The notes: generated by a model from the sequence alone, not told the origin. 38,739 nucleotides of DNA from Alphaproteobacteria bacterium (GCA_016927395.1 JAFGMU010000015.1:1-38739); one strand, 5' to 3'. Shown: positions 22,267-30,942, numbered from the stretch's first letter. Numbers and translations are program-made.

Positions 22267-23536
22267 CTTTATAACCAGAAATTTTTCATCTCTTTGGGCG
22301 ATGGCATCATGGCCTTTTCGTGCATTATGGCGTGGCATAGTTCGTATATTTCCTGAACGTGATTTTACAATTATGGATACGCAACACGGAAACGTTTATT
22401 GTTTCCACCAAAGCAGCTTTTGGCGCTTTACTAAATTCTGTGGCAAAGCAGGGTTGGTATTATGGGCATCTTGGTCAACATACGTTTTCATGTACCACAG
22501 ACCTTTGCTTCAAAAACGCACAGAACAGTTGGAAGAAGAAAAAACAAATCATGCACGCCAATTAAGTGATTTGTTGGTTTATCTGAAAAAATATAATGAT
22601 TTGGCACGCAATCTTAATAATATTGATTACAAGGCTTTGGATTCAAAAAAGGTAAGTGACAGTGAACGTGATTCTTTGATTAAAAAACGTTTGAACACCT
22701 GGAGTGAACTTGACTTTTTGCAAACACGTTTGAACGGTATGTTTTCTGATGTTGATTATGTACCAGAATTTAGAAATTTATCCGATTTATCTGCACAATA
22801 CGAATTAGTTAAATCAGAAAACGAAGAATTAAAAAAACAAAATCAACTTTTAACCGAGAATATGTTATCTGTATCAGATGCAGATAATCAAATTGTTAAT
22901 CTGGTTTCAAAACTTACAAAAGAAAACACTGATGATTTACGTAAAAGTCTTAAAAAAATAAATAATACTATTGTTAACTTGGGACTAAATGAAAACGTTC
23001 TGATAAAACGCGCAAATGATTTCAGCAGTCACTTGGTTGGGGCGTCTTTTGTTCCATTGCAAATTGATAATGAATTAGATCCCAAATATCAAAAACTGGC
23101 TGACAGTTTAGAATTATGGAATGGACTTTCCAGATTAAATACTATTTTACCACTCGGCGCACCTGTTGATAAAGTTCGCATAACATCAACTTTTGGTATA
23201 CGAAATGACCCATTTAATGGTGCACCTAAAAAACACAAAGGTCTGGATTTTGCTGGTAAAATCGGAACAGAACTTTTTGCAATTGCACCGGGTCGTATAA
23301 TATCTGCTGGCGAACGTGTTGGATATGGAAAAACTGTCGAAGTTGATCACGGTTTAGGTTTTTCGACTCTTTATGCTCATTTATCCAAGATAAATGTTGT
23401 ACGTGGCGATTGGGTTCGTCAGGGGACCGTTGTTGGACTTGCTGGTTCTTCGGGACGCTCAACCGGACCACACTTGCATTATGAAATCAGATACAAAGGC
23501 GTTCCATTTAACCCTGAAAAATTTGTAAAGGAATAA
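22259..23536 (+). CDS. M23 family peptidoglycan endopeptidase, membrane anchored
   Basis: One transmembrane helix near residues 60-80 precedes a coiled coil of about 150 residues (LEEEKTNHARQLSDLL and LVKSENEELKKQNQLL) and a C-terminal LytM/M23 domain. Its zinc ligands are visible in HKGLDFAG (H-x(3)-D) and GPHLHYEIR (HxH). It should cut peptide cross-links in the periplasm. The start ATG 22259 overlaps the upstream stop. A TTG nine bases earlier is less likely. The bactofilin gene follows by 3 bp, a pairing commonly seen, in which bactofilin positions the peptidase for cell-shape control. Confidence 0.92.
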   Translation: MFNFITRNFSSLWAMASWPFRALWRGIVRIFPERDFTIMDTQHGNVYCFHQSSFWRFTKFCGKAGLVLWASWSTYVFMYHRPLLQKRTEQLEEEKTNHARQLSDLLVYLKKYNDLARNLNNIDYKALDSKKVSDSERDSLIKKRLNTWSELDFLQTRLNGMFSDVDYVPEFRNLSDLSAQYELVKSENEELKKQNQLLTENMLSVSDADNQIVNLVSKLTKENTDDLRKSLKKINNTIVNLGLNENVLIKRANDFSSHLVGASFVPLQIDNELDPKYQKLADSLELWNGLSRLNTILPLGAPVDKVRITSTFGIRNDPFNGAPKKHKGLDFAGKIGTELFAIAPGRIISAGERVGYGKTVEVDHGLGFSTLYAHLSKINVVRGDWVRQGTVVGLAGSSGRSTGPHLHYEIRYKGVPFNPEKFVKE

Positions 23537-23539
23537 ATT

Positions 23540-23884
23540 ATGTTGGCTTTTACTAACTCTAATGAAAAAACTTCTCCGACTATTATTGGTGCGGGTTGTA
23601 AATTGACTGGTGACATCAGAACAGATCATTCCGTTCAAATTCATGGCACAGTTTTTGGAAACGTTTATGCAGAAACTGTTGTTATCGGACGCGGTGGTAA
23701 AATTGTTGGCAAAGTTGTAACAGGACAATTATTTCTGCATGGAACTATGGAAGGTCCAGCGACAGTTGACATTGCACATGTATTCAGAAATGCCCAAATG
23801 ACTGGTACTTTGTCTTATCACACATTGAACATTGCTGGAAATACAGGATTGGAATGCAAACTGTCAAAAAGAAAGGAAAAATAA
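23540..23884 (+). CDS. Bactofilin
   Basis: The 114-residue protein is a short polymer-forming cytoskeletal protein. It has repeated beta-helix segments (TIIGAGCKLTGDIRTDHSVQ, VIGRGGKIVGKVVTG) flanked by brief disordered tails, which is the usual layout. It starts 3 bp after the M23 peptidase and ends 3 bp before rpiB, so it is part of one operon. The likely role is local positioning of the M23 peptidase at the inner membrane face. Confidence 0.93.
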   Translation: MLAFTNSNEKTSPTIIGAGCKLTGDIRTDHSVQIHGTVFGNVYAETVVIGRGGKIVGKVVTGQLFLHGTMEGPATVDIAHVFRNAQMTGTLSYHTLNIAGNTGLECKLSKRKEK

Positions 23885-23887
23885 AAT

Positions 23888-24337
23888 ATGAATAAAACTA
23901 TTTCCAAAGTTTACGTTGCATCTGACCATCGTGGGGTAGGGTTGAAATTATATTTAATCGAAATGTTGTCCGCAGCAGGTTATGATAATGTTGTAAATCT
24001 GGGTATTGATGATCCAGAAAAAATGGTCGATTTTCCAGAAGTTGCAAAATCCGTAGCTGATAAGATGCAAGGCGATGAAAATTCACGCGGAATTTTAATT
24101 TGCGGAACAGGTGCCGGTGTACAAATTGCAGCAAACCGTTATCGTCATATTCGCGCCACCAGATGTGATAGACCAGAACAGGCACGTGATGATCGTTTTC
24201 ATGATAATATTAATGTCCTGGCATTGGGCGCTGACGATATTGACATCGAAGTTGCTTTTTTATGCGCACAAACATTCTTAGAAAGTCCATTTGACGCAAT
24301 TGACCGCCGCATAAAACGAATAAAAGAAATTTCTTAA
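23888..24337 (+). CDS. rpiB: Ribose-5-phosphate isomerase B
   Basis: RpiB interconverts ribose 5-phosphate and ribulose 5-phosphate in the pentose phosphate pathway. The 149-residue protein has the family start VYVASDHRGVGLK and the catalytic Cys in GILICGTGAGVQIAANR, and ends with the usual helix. It fits with the transketolase gene elsewhere in the window, supplying pentoses. It is the last gene of the M23-bactofilin operon and is followed by a strong terminator. Confidence 0.96.
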   Translation: MNKTISKVYVASDHRGVGLKLYLIEMLSAAGYDNVVNLGIDDPEKMVDFPEVAKSVADKMQGDENSRGILICGTGAGVQIAANRYRHIRATRCDRPEQARDDRFHDNINVLALGADDIDIEVAFLCAQTFLESPFDAIDRRIKRIKEIS

Positions 24338-24350
24338 TAGAAAATTATAA

Positions 24351-24374
24351 AAAAACCGCCAATTGGCGGTTTTT
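24351..24374. terminator. Bidirectional terminator after rpiB
   Basis: AAAAACCGCC-AATT-GGCGGTTTTT is a perfect 24-bp palindrome. It stops rpiB and overlaps the stop codon of the HTH gene running the other way. The identical palindrome recurs at 24873-24896. Confidence 0.88.
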
Positions 24375-24615
24375 AAATTCCATTTGAAAATAGTTTAAAC
24401 AAAATATGTTTTGGAATTATTTGATTTCCATTTTCGTATTGTAACATTTTACGACGGCTGATACCCAGATTATCTGCCAACTTTTTACGTGTTATGTTTT
24501 TAACCTTACGAGCAGTTTTTATAACATCACCAAAGTATTTTGTTGCAATCAAGATTTTAGTTTCGTGGGTGGATAAAATTGTTTGTTCTTTTTGGTATAT
24601 TTGTTTTTTTTTCAT
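24373..24615 (-). CDS. Small Xre-like helix-turn-helix protein (80 aa)
   Basis: The protein begins with a basic stretch (MKKKQIYQKEQTILSTHETK). A helix-turn-helix then covers residues of about 30-65 (VIKTARKVKNITRKKLADNL, then GISRRKMLQYENGNQIIP), typical of Xre/Cro-type repressors. An AAAGGAG ribosome binding site lies seven bases before the ATG. It follows the structured leader RNA and terminator at 24639-24830, so its expression depends on read-through. It may be an autoregulator of the leader RNA or an antitoxin without a visible toxin. The cassette stands alone between two identical terminators. Confidence 0.82.
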   Translation of the reverse strand: MKKKQIYQKEQTILSTHETKILIATKYFGDVIKTARKVKNITRKKLADNLGISRRKMLQYENGNQIIPKHILFKLFSNGI

Positions 24616-24638
24616 TTTTATCTCCTTTGTTTTTTAAC

Positions 24639-24830
24639 AAAAAACACCGCCTTGACAAAGGGCGGTTGGAGGTTAAGAACTACTCAGAGAATAGCGTGCT
24701 TATTTGGCAGAGCCTTATTCGCAACCCTCCAACCAAAACTGATTGAATGTTGCAATTTTTTACACATTGTAATTAAACAGTACAACTCTGATACAGGTTC
24801 TTACGCCTCGCACTGGCAGTCAACCAATGC
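24639..24830 (-). ncRNA. Second structured leader RNA, upstream of the HTH gene
   Basis: A minus-strand RNA of about 190 nt, beginning near 24830 after TATAAT, ends in a terminator (ACCGCC / GGCGGT with TTTTTT at 24644-24639). RNA segment GGTTGGAGG (24734-24726) can pair with CCTCCAACC (24672-24664), closing a branched domain. The same 3' segment region (24680-24669) can instead pair with an earlier segment (24809-24797) through 11 base pairs (GAGG + TAAGAAC with GTTCTTA + CCTC). The closing stem overlaps the terminator's 5' arm by three bases. Inside lies a smaller GAATA/TATTC stem with a GGC-TCT-GCC hairpin. The layout matches the leader at 11269-11468, although primary sequence does not. 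Confidence 0.65.
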
Positions 24831-24836
24831 AGACGA

Positions 24837-24865
24837 ATTATAAATTAAAAAATTTATATTTTCCA
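24837..24865 (-). promoter_or_regulatory. Promoter of the second leader RNA
   Basis: TATAAT on the minus strand (24842-24837) is preceded, 17 bp upstream, by TGGAAA (24865-24860). The -10 box is a perfect match while the -35 is partial. It lies directly after the leuS terminator, so the cassette is transcribed on its own. Confidence 0.55.
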
Positions 24866-24871
24866 GAAAAT

Positions 24872-24897
24872 AAAAAACCGCCAATTGGCGGTTTTTT
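24872..24897. terminator. Terminator of leuS, identical to the rpiB terminator
   Basis: AAAAAACCGCC-AATT-GGCGGTTTTTT overlaps the leuS stop codon at 24896-24898. It contains the same 24-bp palindrome as 24351-24374. Confidence 0.87.
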
Positions 24898-27292
24898 ATT
24901 TGATTACAAAGTTTACCATTTTACCTGGAACCACGATTGTTTTTACAACTTCGCCCGTCAGATATTTTTCAGCAATTGATTTTGCGGTTGAAATAATTTC
25001 TGATTCTGGTGTTTCAATTGCCACTTCAAAATCTCCACGACGTTTACCGTTTACAGATACAACTATCATTGTGGTCTTTTTGCCCAACTTTGATTCATCA
25101 CATTTTGGCCAAGGTTCGAATACCAGCATATCTTTGTGTCCCAATTTTTCCCACATTTCTTCTGTCAAATGTGGTGCAAATGGATTTAGTACTTGAATTA
25201 AAACTTCATAAGCACGACGTGGCATCTTTCCAGAAAATTCATTTATGAATTCCATCATTGCAGAAATTGCGGTGTTGAATTGCATACCTTCGATTCTTTC
25301 CCCAACATCCTTGGCCAATTGGTTTACAAGACGTTCTTGTTCAGAATTTAATTCATCATCAGTCAAATTATCATACAGGTTTTCAACACGTTTCAAGAAA
25401 CGTTGAACACCCGCCAGCGCACCAGCACTGTACACAGTGTTTGATGTCCAAGGACCCAATGATAATACAACCATACGACTGGCATCTGCACCAACATCTG
25501 AAATTAGTTGAGCGGCTTCAAACCCATTGTTTCTGGATTTTGACATTTTATATCCGTCACTTCCCATCAATAAACCCTGGGCTGTGCGACGTGCATATGG
25601 TTCGGATGTCGGTACTAATCCCAAATCAAATAATGCTTTGTGCCAGAATCTGGAATACAATAAATGACGAGTATCATGTTCATGACCACCATTATAATGA
25701 TCAACTGGTAACCATTTTTTTAACTGTTCTTGGCTGCAAAATTCTTTATCATTTTTTGGATCCAAATATCGCATATAATACCAAGAAGACCCAGCCCAAC
25801 CCGGCATAGTATCGGTTTCTCGATGTGCTGCACCACCACAAATCGGGCAGGTTGTGTTAACCCAATCTGTTGCACGTGTCAGTGGGCTTTCACCATTTTC
25901 AGTTGGTTTATAATCCATCATGTGTGGTTGAATAACCGGCAACTGATTATCTGGAACAGGGACCCATCCACATTTATCACAATAAATCATTGGTATCGGT
26001 TCGCCCCAATACATCTGACGTGAAAAACACCAATCTTTTAATTTATATTGTGTTGCAGGTTTTGCAAATCCACCATCTGTACCAAACTTGATTGCAGCGG
26101 ATATTGCATCTTCTTTGTTCATTCCATTCATAAAGCCAGAATTTATATGTTCCCCATCTTCTTCCCATGCTTTTTCAGAAATGTCACCACCGGCCAAAAC
26201 CTGGATAATTGGCAAATTAAATTTTTTTGCAAAATCGTAATCACGTTGATCATGTGCAGGAACACCCATAACAGCACCATATCCATAATCAGCTAAAACA
26301 TAATCAGAAATAAATAATGGAATTGCTTCACCAGTAAATTGATTAAGTGCGGAAACACCTTCCAGTTTTACACCTGTTTTTTCACGTGTATTATTAGTTC
26401 TATCCATTTCAGATTTGGACTTTGATAATTTGATATAAGCACGAACTTCATCTGCGTTTTCAATATAACCTTCGTTTAACCACTTTTCTACCAATGCATG
26501 TTCAGGTGCCAAAACTGCAAAAGTAACACCGAATATAGTATCAACACGCGTTGTATAAACTTTCATAATTTCGCCACCGGTCACACGAAAATCAACATCC
26601 GCGCCATACGAACGACCAATCCAATTAATCTGGGCAGTTTTGATTTCTTCTTGGTAATCAACATCTTTCAAATCATCAATCAGACGGTCGGCATATTTTG
26701 ACATACCCAAAGTCCACTGTGATTTCATACGCTTTTCGACTGAGCCATGGCAACGTTCACATTTTCCATCTTCCAGCTCTTCATTAGTAAGTGTTGTTTT
26801 GCAAGCAGGGCACCAATTCATAGGTGAATCAGTTTTGAACGCAAGTCCAGATTTAAAGAATTGTATAAACATCCACTGTGTCCATTTTATATACTCAGGA
26901 TCGGATGTTGCAAAAATCGTATCAAAATTAACAGACCAACCTGTTTTACCGATTACATCTGTATAGCTTGGAATTAATTCTTTGGCTACATCAGCTGGAT
27001 GTTTGCCAATTTTAGTGGCATAATGTTCAGCTGTGATACCCATGGCGTCGTATCCGATTGGAAATAAAACATCAAAACCATTACGTCTTCGCCAACGTGC
27101 CATTACGTCAATACCAGAAAAAGTCAGCATATGACCGGCATGCAAACCAGTTCCAGACAAAAACGGAAACTCTATCAGATAATAAAACTTTGGCTTACTG
27201 CCATCATTTTTTGGCACAAAAGAACGAGCTTCAAGCCATTTTTTCTGCCATTTTGCATCACGATCGATAATTTTTTTGATATTTTCGGTCAT
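24896..27292 (-). CDS. leuS: Leucyl-tRNA synthetase
   Basis: LeuS charges tRNA-Leu. The class I motifs are visible: HAGH in SGTGLHAGHMLTFSG near residue 37 and KMSKS in DGYKMSKSRNNG near 595. The editing domain contains VYTTRVDTIFGVTFAVLAPE and GYGAVMGVPAHDQRDYDF, and paired CxxC segments bind zinc (CPACKTT, CERCHG). I start it at ATG 27292 (MTENIKKII), which follows AAGG; the frame extends 20 more codons without a better start. It is co-directional with tlyA, 63 bp downstream of it. It serves the same leucine decoding that the integrated element affects. Confidence 0.97.
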   Translation of the reverse strand: MTENIKKIIDRDAKWQKKWLEARSFVPKNDGSKPKFYYLIEFPFLSGTGLHAGHMLTFSGIDVMARWRRRNGFDVLFPIGYDAMGITAEHYATKIGKHPADVAKELIPSYTDVIGKTGWSVNFDTIFATSDPEYIKWTQWMFIQFFKSGLAFKTDSPMNWCPACKTTLTNEELEDGKCERCHGSVEKRMKSQWTLGMSKYADRLIDDLKDVDYQEEIKTAQINWIGRSYGADVDFRVTGGEIMKVYTTRVDTIFGVTFAVLAPEHALVEKWLNEGYIENADEVRAYIKLSKSKSEMDRTNNTREKTGVKLEGVSALNQFTGEAIPLFISDYVLADYGYGAVMGVPAHDQRDYDFAKKFNLPIIQVLAGGDISEKAWEEDGEHINSGFMNGMNKEDAISAAIKFGTDGGFAKPATQYKLKDWCFSRQMYWGEPIPMIYCDKCGWVPVPDNQLPVIQPHMMDYKPTENGESPLTRATDWVNTTCPICGGAAHRETDTMPGWAGSSWYYMRYLDPKNDKEFCSQEQLKKWLPVDHYNGGHEHDTRHLLYSRFWHKALFDLGLVPTSEPYARRTAQGLLMGSDGYKMSKSRNNGFEAAQLISDVGADASRMVVLSLGPWTSNTVYSAGALAGVQRFLKRVENLYDNLTDDELNSEQERLVNQLAKDVGERIEGMQFNTAISAMMEFINEFSGKMPRRAYEVLIQVLNPFAPHLTEEMWEKLGHKDMLVFEPWPKCDESKLGKKTTMIVVSVNGKRRGDFEVAIETPESEIISTAKSIAEKYLTGEVVKTIVVPGKMVNFVIK

Positions 27293-27355
27293 ATCCTGGG
27301 TACCTTTTTCAATTTGATTTACAATAAGTAATGTTATAAGAATAGGGGGCAAATT

Positions 27356-28078
27356 TCAAGCAATTTTAAGGTCTTTTTTGAACAAAGCCAAGTATTCTAT
27401 ATTTCCACTGCCGCCATGAATTGGTGACTTTATTAAACCATAATTTTCAAATCCTAATTCTTTAAATGCGGGCACAACATTATGTATAGCTGATTGTCTG
27501 TCAGATTCAGATTTTATAATTCCATCGGTTTTTGCAGAAATATTCCGCGCAACTTCGAATTGTGGTTTAATAAGCGTAATAATTGTCCGCGCATTCCATT
27601 TTGCCAAACTGTCCACAATATTGGTCAGCGATATAAATGAAACATCAACCACAATCAAGTCAACTGGCTCAATCGGGGTCAAATTTCGGATATCGGTTCC
27701 TTCTAATGAAATAACACGTTGATTTTGCTTTAATTCTGGAATTATTTGATTTGTTCCAACATCAACAGCAATGACTTTTTTGGCGCCACGACTCAATAAA
27801 ACTTCTGTAAATCCGCCAGTTGAAGCACCAACATCCAAACAAATAAATTCAGTAATATCAATATGAAAAGCGTCCAGAGCATGAGCCAACTTCAAACTGC
27901 CGCGACCAGAAAGATATGGCAGGGCGCCCGCGTTTATTAAATCATCTGTTAAAACATTCTGACTTGGTTTTTGCGCAATAATTCCATTAACCGACACTAA
28001 ACCAGATTTTATGGCCGAAACAGCCTTGGCCCGTGTCGGGTATAAATTTCGATTAACCAATTCAATATCCAATCTCAT
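27356..28078 (-). CDS. tlyA: TlyA-family rRNA 2'-O-methyltransferase
   Basis: Residues 1-60 are an S4 RNA-binding domain (RLDIELVNRNLYPTRAKAVS, then GLVSVNGI). The rest is an FtsJ-like SAM-dependent methyltransferase (CLDVGASTGGFTEVLLSRGAKKVIAVDVG, VDVSFISLTNI). TlyA proteins methylate 2'-hydroxyls of rRNA cytidines; the hemolysin label given to many members should not be taken as function. The 240-residue length is normal. The upstream region includes TTGAAA and an AT-rich -10 candidate. It lies just upstream of leuS on the same strand. Confidence 0.93.
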   Translation of the reverse strand: MRLDIELVNRNLYPTRAKAVSAIKSGLVSVNGIIAQKPSQNVLTDDLINAGALPYLSGRGSLKLAHALDAFHIDITEFICLDVGASTGGFTEVLLSRGAKKVIAVDVGTNQIIPELKQNQRVISLEGTDIRNLTPIEPVDLIVVDVSFISLTNIVDSLAKWNARTIITLIKPQFEVARNISAKTDGIIKSESDRQSAIHNVVPAFKELGFENYGLIKSPIHGGSGNIEYLALFKKDLKIA

Positions 28079-28800
28079 GATGAAATAGGTTAAACGATTA
28101 AATTGTCTTTTTCAATGGTGAAAAAAATTAAAAACATGTTTATTCGAAATACAAATTGTAAAAAATAATTTTTGCTTTCTAAAAATAAAATCTAAAAAAT
28201 TATAACTGCCCAGTAAAATTTTTTATCACGAAAAATTTTTTATAAATATTTTATTTCATTCAACCATTTTATTATAAGTATTATTTGCCCAAACACATAA
28301 ACATAATAAAAACACTAAAAACCCATTTCCCGATATTTACTATAATACAACTATACATAATATACATTATGCGCTTATTGTATATCAATTCCCCCAAGTA
28401 AATTAAATGGTTGGTTTCTCGTGTATAATATAATACGAAACACCGATCGTCTTGTTTATTTCTGTGCCCCCGATTGAAAACGAGTATATAATTATGAATA
28501 TAATCCTGTATAAACAAATAATTAACATAAATAAATTACAAAATATATTAATATCAACTAACCTGTAAAATACCCTTTCAATATGAACCTAAAATCCCAC
28601 AAAAAGCAATCAAAACCTGAATTTTGGCGTAAAAACACCACGAATTACGGGTGTCCGCGCGTGTGCAAACCACACCCCAAAAAACCATCACTCAAAAAAA
28701 AACATAACCAACTCTGTAAATAATATTATTTTATGCGTACAAAAATTGAAGAAAAACCTTGTCCCGATAAAAATCTGGGGACAGATTTTATTCCTTTATC
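28079..28800. other. AT-rich intergenic region of about 720 bp
   Basis: No credible gene is seen. The tlyA promoter should lie near 28090-28130. Features include two near-repeats of AAAATTTTTTAT around 28215-28245, an imperfect palindrome at 28414-28441 with GTTTC/GAAAC arms and two overlapping TATAAT-like boxes, and an inverted repeat GGGTGT/ACACCC at 28649-28677 in a locally G+C-rich patch. I see no DnaA box clusters. A small RNA or a degraded gene cannot be excluded. Confidence 0.5.
28751..28783 (-). terminator. Probable terminator of the hisS-prfA-aroK-mscL operon
   Basis: On the minus strand TGTCCC (28783-28778) pairs with GGGACA (28765-28760) across a 12-base loop, and the sequence runs into TTTTT at 28756-28752. 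It lies 18 bp after the mscL stop. Confidence 0.55.
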
Positions 28801-29316
28801 TTATTTAATTACTTTCTTGATTTTTCTTTTTATTTTTGAAACCAAAACCGTACTATCAATAATGGATTTCTCGACTTTTTCTGGTTTTACTTCGGAACAA
28901 CAATTTGGGCATTTTGTGGCCATTGCATCTATTGATGATTTACAATATGGACATGTTCTTTTCAGACTTTTACCACGTATCTTATTAACAGTTCGCACAA
29001 ACAAAAACATTGCGAACATAGTTATTAAGAAACTTGTTAAAGAATTAATAAAAAGACCTATATTCAATGTAGTAGCCCCAGCAGATTGAGCAGCAGCAAC
29101 TGTTGAATAACGAGCGCCTTCACCACTTAGAACAATAAAAAGTTGCGAAAAATCGACCCCACCTATTAATAATCCGATCGGCGGCATAATTATATCTTTT
29201 ACCAATGAATTTACAACACCGGTCATTGTGCTTCCCACAATGATACCCACAGCCATATCAATTGCGTTGCCTTTTTCTATAAAAGATTTGAATTCACATA
29301 AAAAGTTATTAAACAT
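28801..29316 (-). CDS. mscL: Large-conductance mechanosensitive channel with zinc-ribbon tail
   Basis: MscL opens a wide pore in the inner membrane under osmotic downshock. The family start is clear (FKSFIEKGNAIDMAVGIIVG), as are TM1, the periplasmic loop and TM2 (FLITMFAMFLFVRTVNKIRG). After TM2 the protein has a C4 zinc ribbon (CPYCKSSIDAMATKCPNC) and a Lys-rich end, giving 171 residues where about 135 is usual. Similar cysteine tails are known in some MscL homologues. The start overlaps the aroK stop by 8 bp, making it the last gene of the operon. Confidence 0.95.
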   Translation of the reverse strand: MFNNFLCEFKSFIEKGNAIDMAVGIIVGSTMTGVVNSLVKDIIMPPIGLLIGGVDFSQLFIVLSGEGARYSTVAAAQSAGATTLNIGLFINSLTSFLITMFAMFLFVRTVNKIRGKSLKRTCPYCKSSIDAMATKCPNCCSEVKPEKVEKSIIDSTVLVSKIKRKIKKVIK

Positions 29317-29875
29317 CTTTTAATTTCTCTCTTTCTGTATAATCACGTATTGCAGACAAAACCTTAGATAACGTTTTTTGCAAGCTTTCATCCCTGGTTT
29401 CAACAGTTATATCAGCTTCGGAGTATATTTTATACCTTTCATTTATCAATTTTGACAGAATATTCTTACTATCAGCATTCAAAAGTTGTGGTCTGGTATT
29501 GCGGAAATTAGTCCTTTTTACAAGCAGTTCCAGGTCTGCCTTTAACCAAATTGTTAAAGCATTTTCCAAAACCATTTTTCTGACTTCTGGTGTTATAAAC
29601 GCACCCTCGCCCGTGGATACAACTTTCAAAGTTGGTCCGGATTCTAATAATCTGGATATAACCCTCTGTTCAACGCGACGAAATTCATCTTCACCATACA
29701 AAGAAAATATATCAACAACACTGCATCCAGCTGCAGCTTCGATTTCTTTATCAGAATCAACAAAAGGTATTCCCAATTGACGTGACAAAGCCCGTCCAAT
29801 GCTGGTTTTACCAGCACCCATCAGCCCAACCATAACCACTGGTTTAGTTAAAGAAAAATCTAAATTTTCATTCAT
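29309..29875 (-). CDS. aroK: Shikimate kinase
   Basis: AroK phosphorylates shikimate in the aromatic amino acid pathway. It has the Walker A motif (VGLMGAGKTSIG) at residue 17, the DSDKEIE shikimate-binding segment and an FRRVEQ motif after it. The glycine motif that usually reads GGG reads GEG here (STGEGAFITPEVR), a departure at a substrate-contacting loop. RNTRPQLL supplies the LID region arginine. The 188-residue length is normal. It begins two bases after the prfA stop. Confidence 0.93.
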   Translation of the reverse strand: MNENLDFSLTKPVVMVGLMGAGKTSIGRALSRQLGIPFVDSDKEIEAAAGCSVVDIFSLYGEDEFRRVEQRVISRLLESGPTLKVVSTGEGAFITPEVRKMVLENALTIWLKADLELLVKRTNFRNTRPQLLNADSKNILSKLINERYKIYSEADITVETRDESLQKTLSKVLSAIRDYTEREKLKDV

Positions 29876-29877
29876 AA

Positions 29878-30942
29878 TTATTTCATATTAGCTAATTGTT
29901 CCATTTGGTCAGCTGCAATCAAAGCATTAATCATTTCATCTAATCCAATACCACCAGCCAAAATATCGTCTAGTTTATACAAAGTTAGCTTTATTCTATG
30001 GTCGGTTACACGTTGTTCAGGAAAATTATATGTTCTAATTTTTTCACTTCTGTCCCCTGACCCAACCATTGTTCTTCTTGATGCATTACTTGAATCAACT
30101 TGTTCAAGTCTTTGTTTTTCGTATAATTTAGCCCTTAAAACATTCATGGCAAAATCTTTATTTTTTAACTGTGAACGCTCATTCTGGCACGCAACAACAA
30201 TGCCGGTTGGTAAATGGGTTATACGAACCGCACTGTCGGTTTTATTAACATGCTGTCCACCCGCACCCTGGGAACGATATGTATCTATACGCAGATCCTT
30301 GTCTTCGATAACAACGTCTATATCCTCGGCTTCGGGCATTACCGCAACAGATGCGGCGCTGGTATGAATACGTCCAGATGCTTCTGTTTCTGGAACACGC
30401 TGAACACGGTGTATTCCGGACTCGAATTTCATACGACCATACGCCCCTGCACCATCTATTTTGAATATTATTTCTTTATAACCGCGCAGTGAAGTAGCGT
30501 TTTCTTCTATTACTTCTATTTTCCAACCTTGGCGCAAAGCATAAGCTTTATATTGATTATACAAATCCCCTGCAAAAAGAGCTGATTCTTCACCACCGAC
30601 ACCAGCACGAATTTCAACAATCGCGCTGTTGTCATCCGCCTCGTCCCGGGGCAAAAGAGCCAATTGAAGTTTTTCTTCAATTTCTGGGAATATTTTCTTG
30701 AGTTCAGCCAATTGTTCCTGAGCAATATCTTTTAAATCAGGGTCGGTTTGCATTGCTTTTGCATCTGCAATTCCTTGGCTAATTTGGAAATATTCTGATA
30801 TTATCGGCAAAACTTCCGACAGGCGAGAATATTCTTTTGACAACTTGGTCAATTCGCCACCGGAAACATTTCCAGAATTCATCATGTTTTCAACTTCTGA
30901 TGCCCTGGTTTGGATATCTTTCAATTTTTTTTCTATTATCAT
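29878..30942 (-). CDS. prfA: Peptide chain release factor 1
   Basis: RF1 reads UAA and UAG stop codons. The GGQ motif appears in RSQGAGGQHVNKTDSAVRI, the codon-recognition tripeptide fits P-x-T (VPETEASGRIHTS), and the C-terminal signature TYNFPEQRVTDHRI is present. I start it at ATG 30942 (MIIEKKLKDIQ), which overlaps the hisS stop (ATGA); the frame extends ten codons further without better support. The 354 residues are a normal length. No prmC gene is next to it. Confidence 0.96.
   Translation of the reverse strand: MIIEKKLKDIQTRASEVENMMNSGNVSGGELTKLSKEYSRLSEVLPIISEYFQISQGIADAKAMQTDPDLKDIAQEQLAELKKIFPEIEEKLQLALLPRDEADDNSAIVEIRAGVGGEESALFAGDLYNQYKAYALRQGWKIEVIEENATSLRGYKEIIFKIDGAGAYGRMKFESGIHRVQRVPETEASGRIHTSAASVAVMPEAEDIDVVIEDKDLRIDTYRSQGAGGQHVNKTDSAVRITHLPTGIVVACQNERSQLKNKDFAMNVLRAKLYEKQRLEQVDSSNASRRTMVGSGDRSEKIRTYNFPEQRVTDHRIKLTLYKLDDILAGGIGLDEMINALIAADQMEQLANMK

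Noticed and set aside
24583-24843. An 86-residue plus-strand frame across the leader RNA
   Set aside because: It crosses the terminator hairpin and the ribosome binding site of the HTH gene on the other strand, and lacks its own ribosome binding site.
27356-28078. Hemolysin annotation for the tlyA-like gene
   Set aside because: The protein is an S4 plus FtsJ-type rRNA methyltransferase; hemolytic activity is an old label not supported by its domains.
28281-28517. A 78-residue minus-strand frame in the AT-rich gap
   Set aside because: Its composition (Tyr/Ile-rich, no ribosome binding site) is what AT-rich noncoding DNA gives. No domain or coupling to neighbours is visible.
28733-29089. A 118-residue plus-strand frame opposite mscL
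   Set aside because: It is antisense to the well-conserved mscL gene and has no features of its own.
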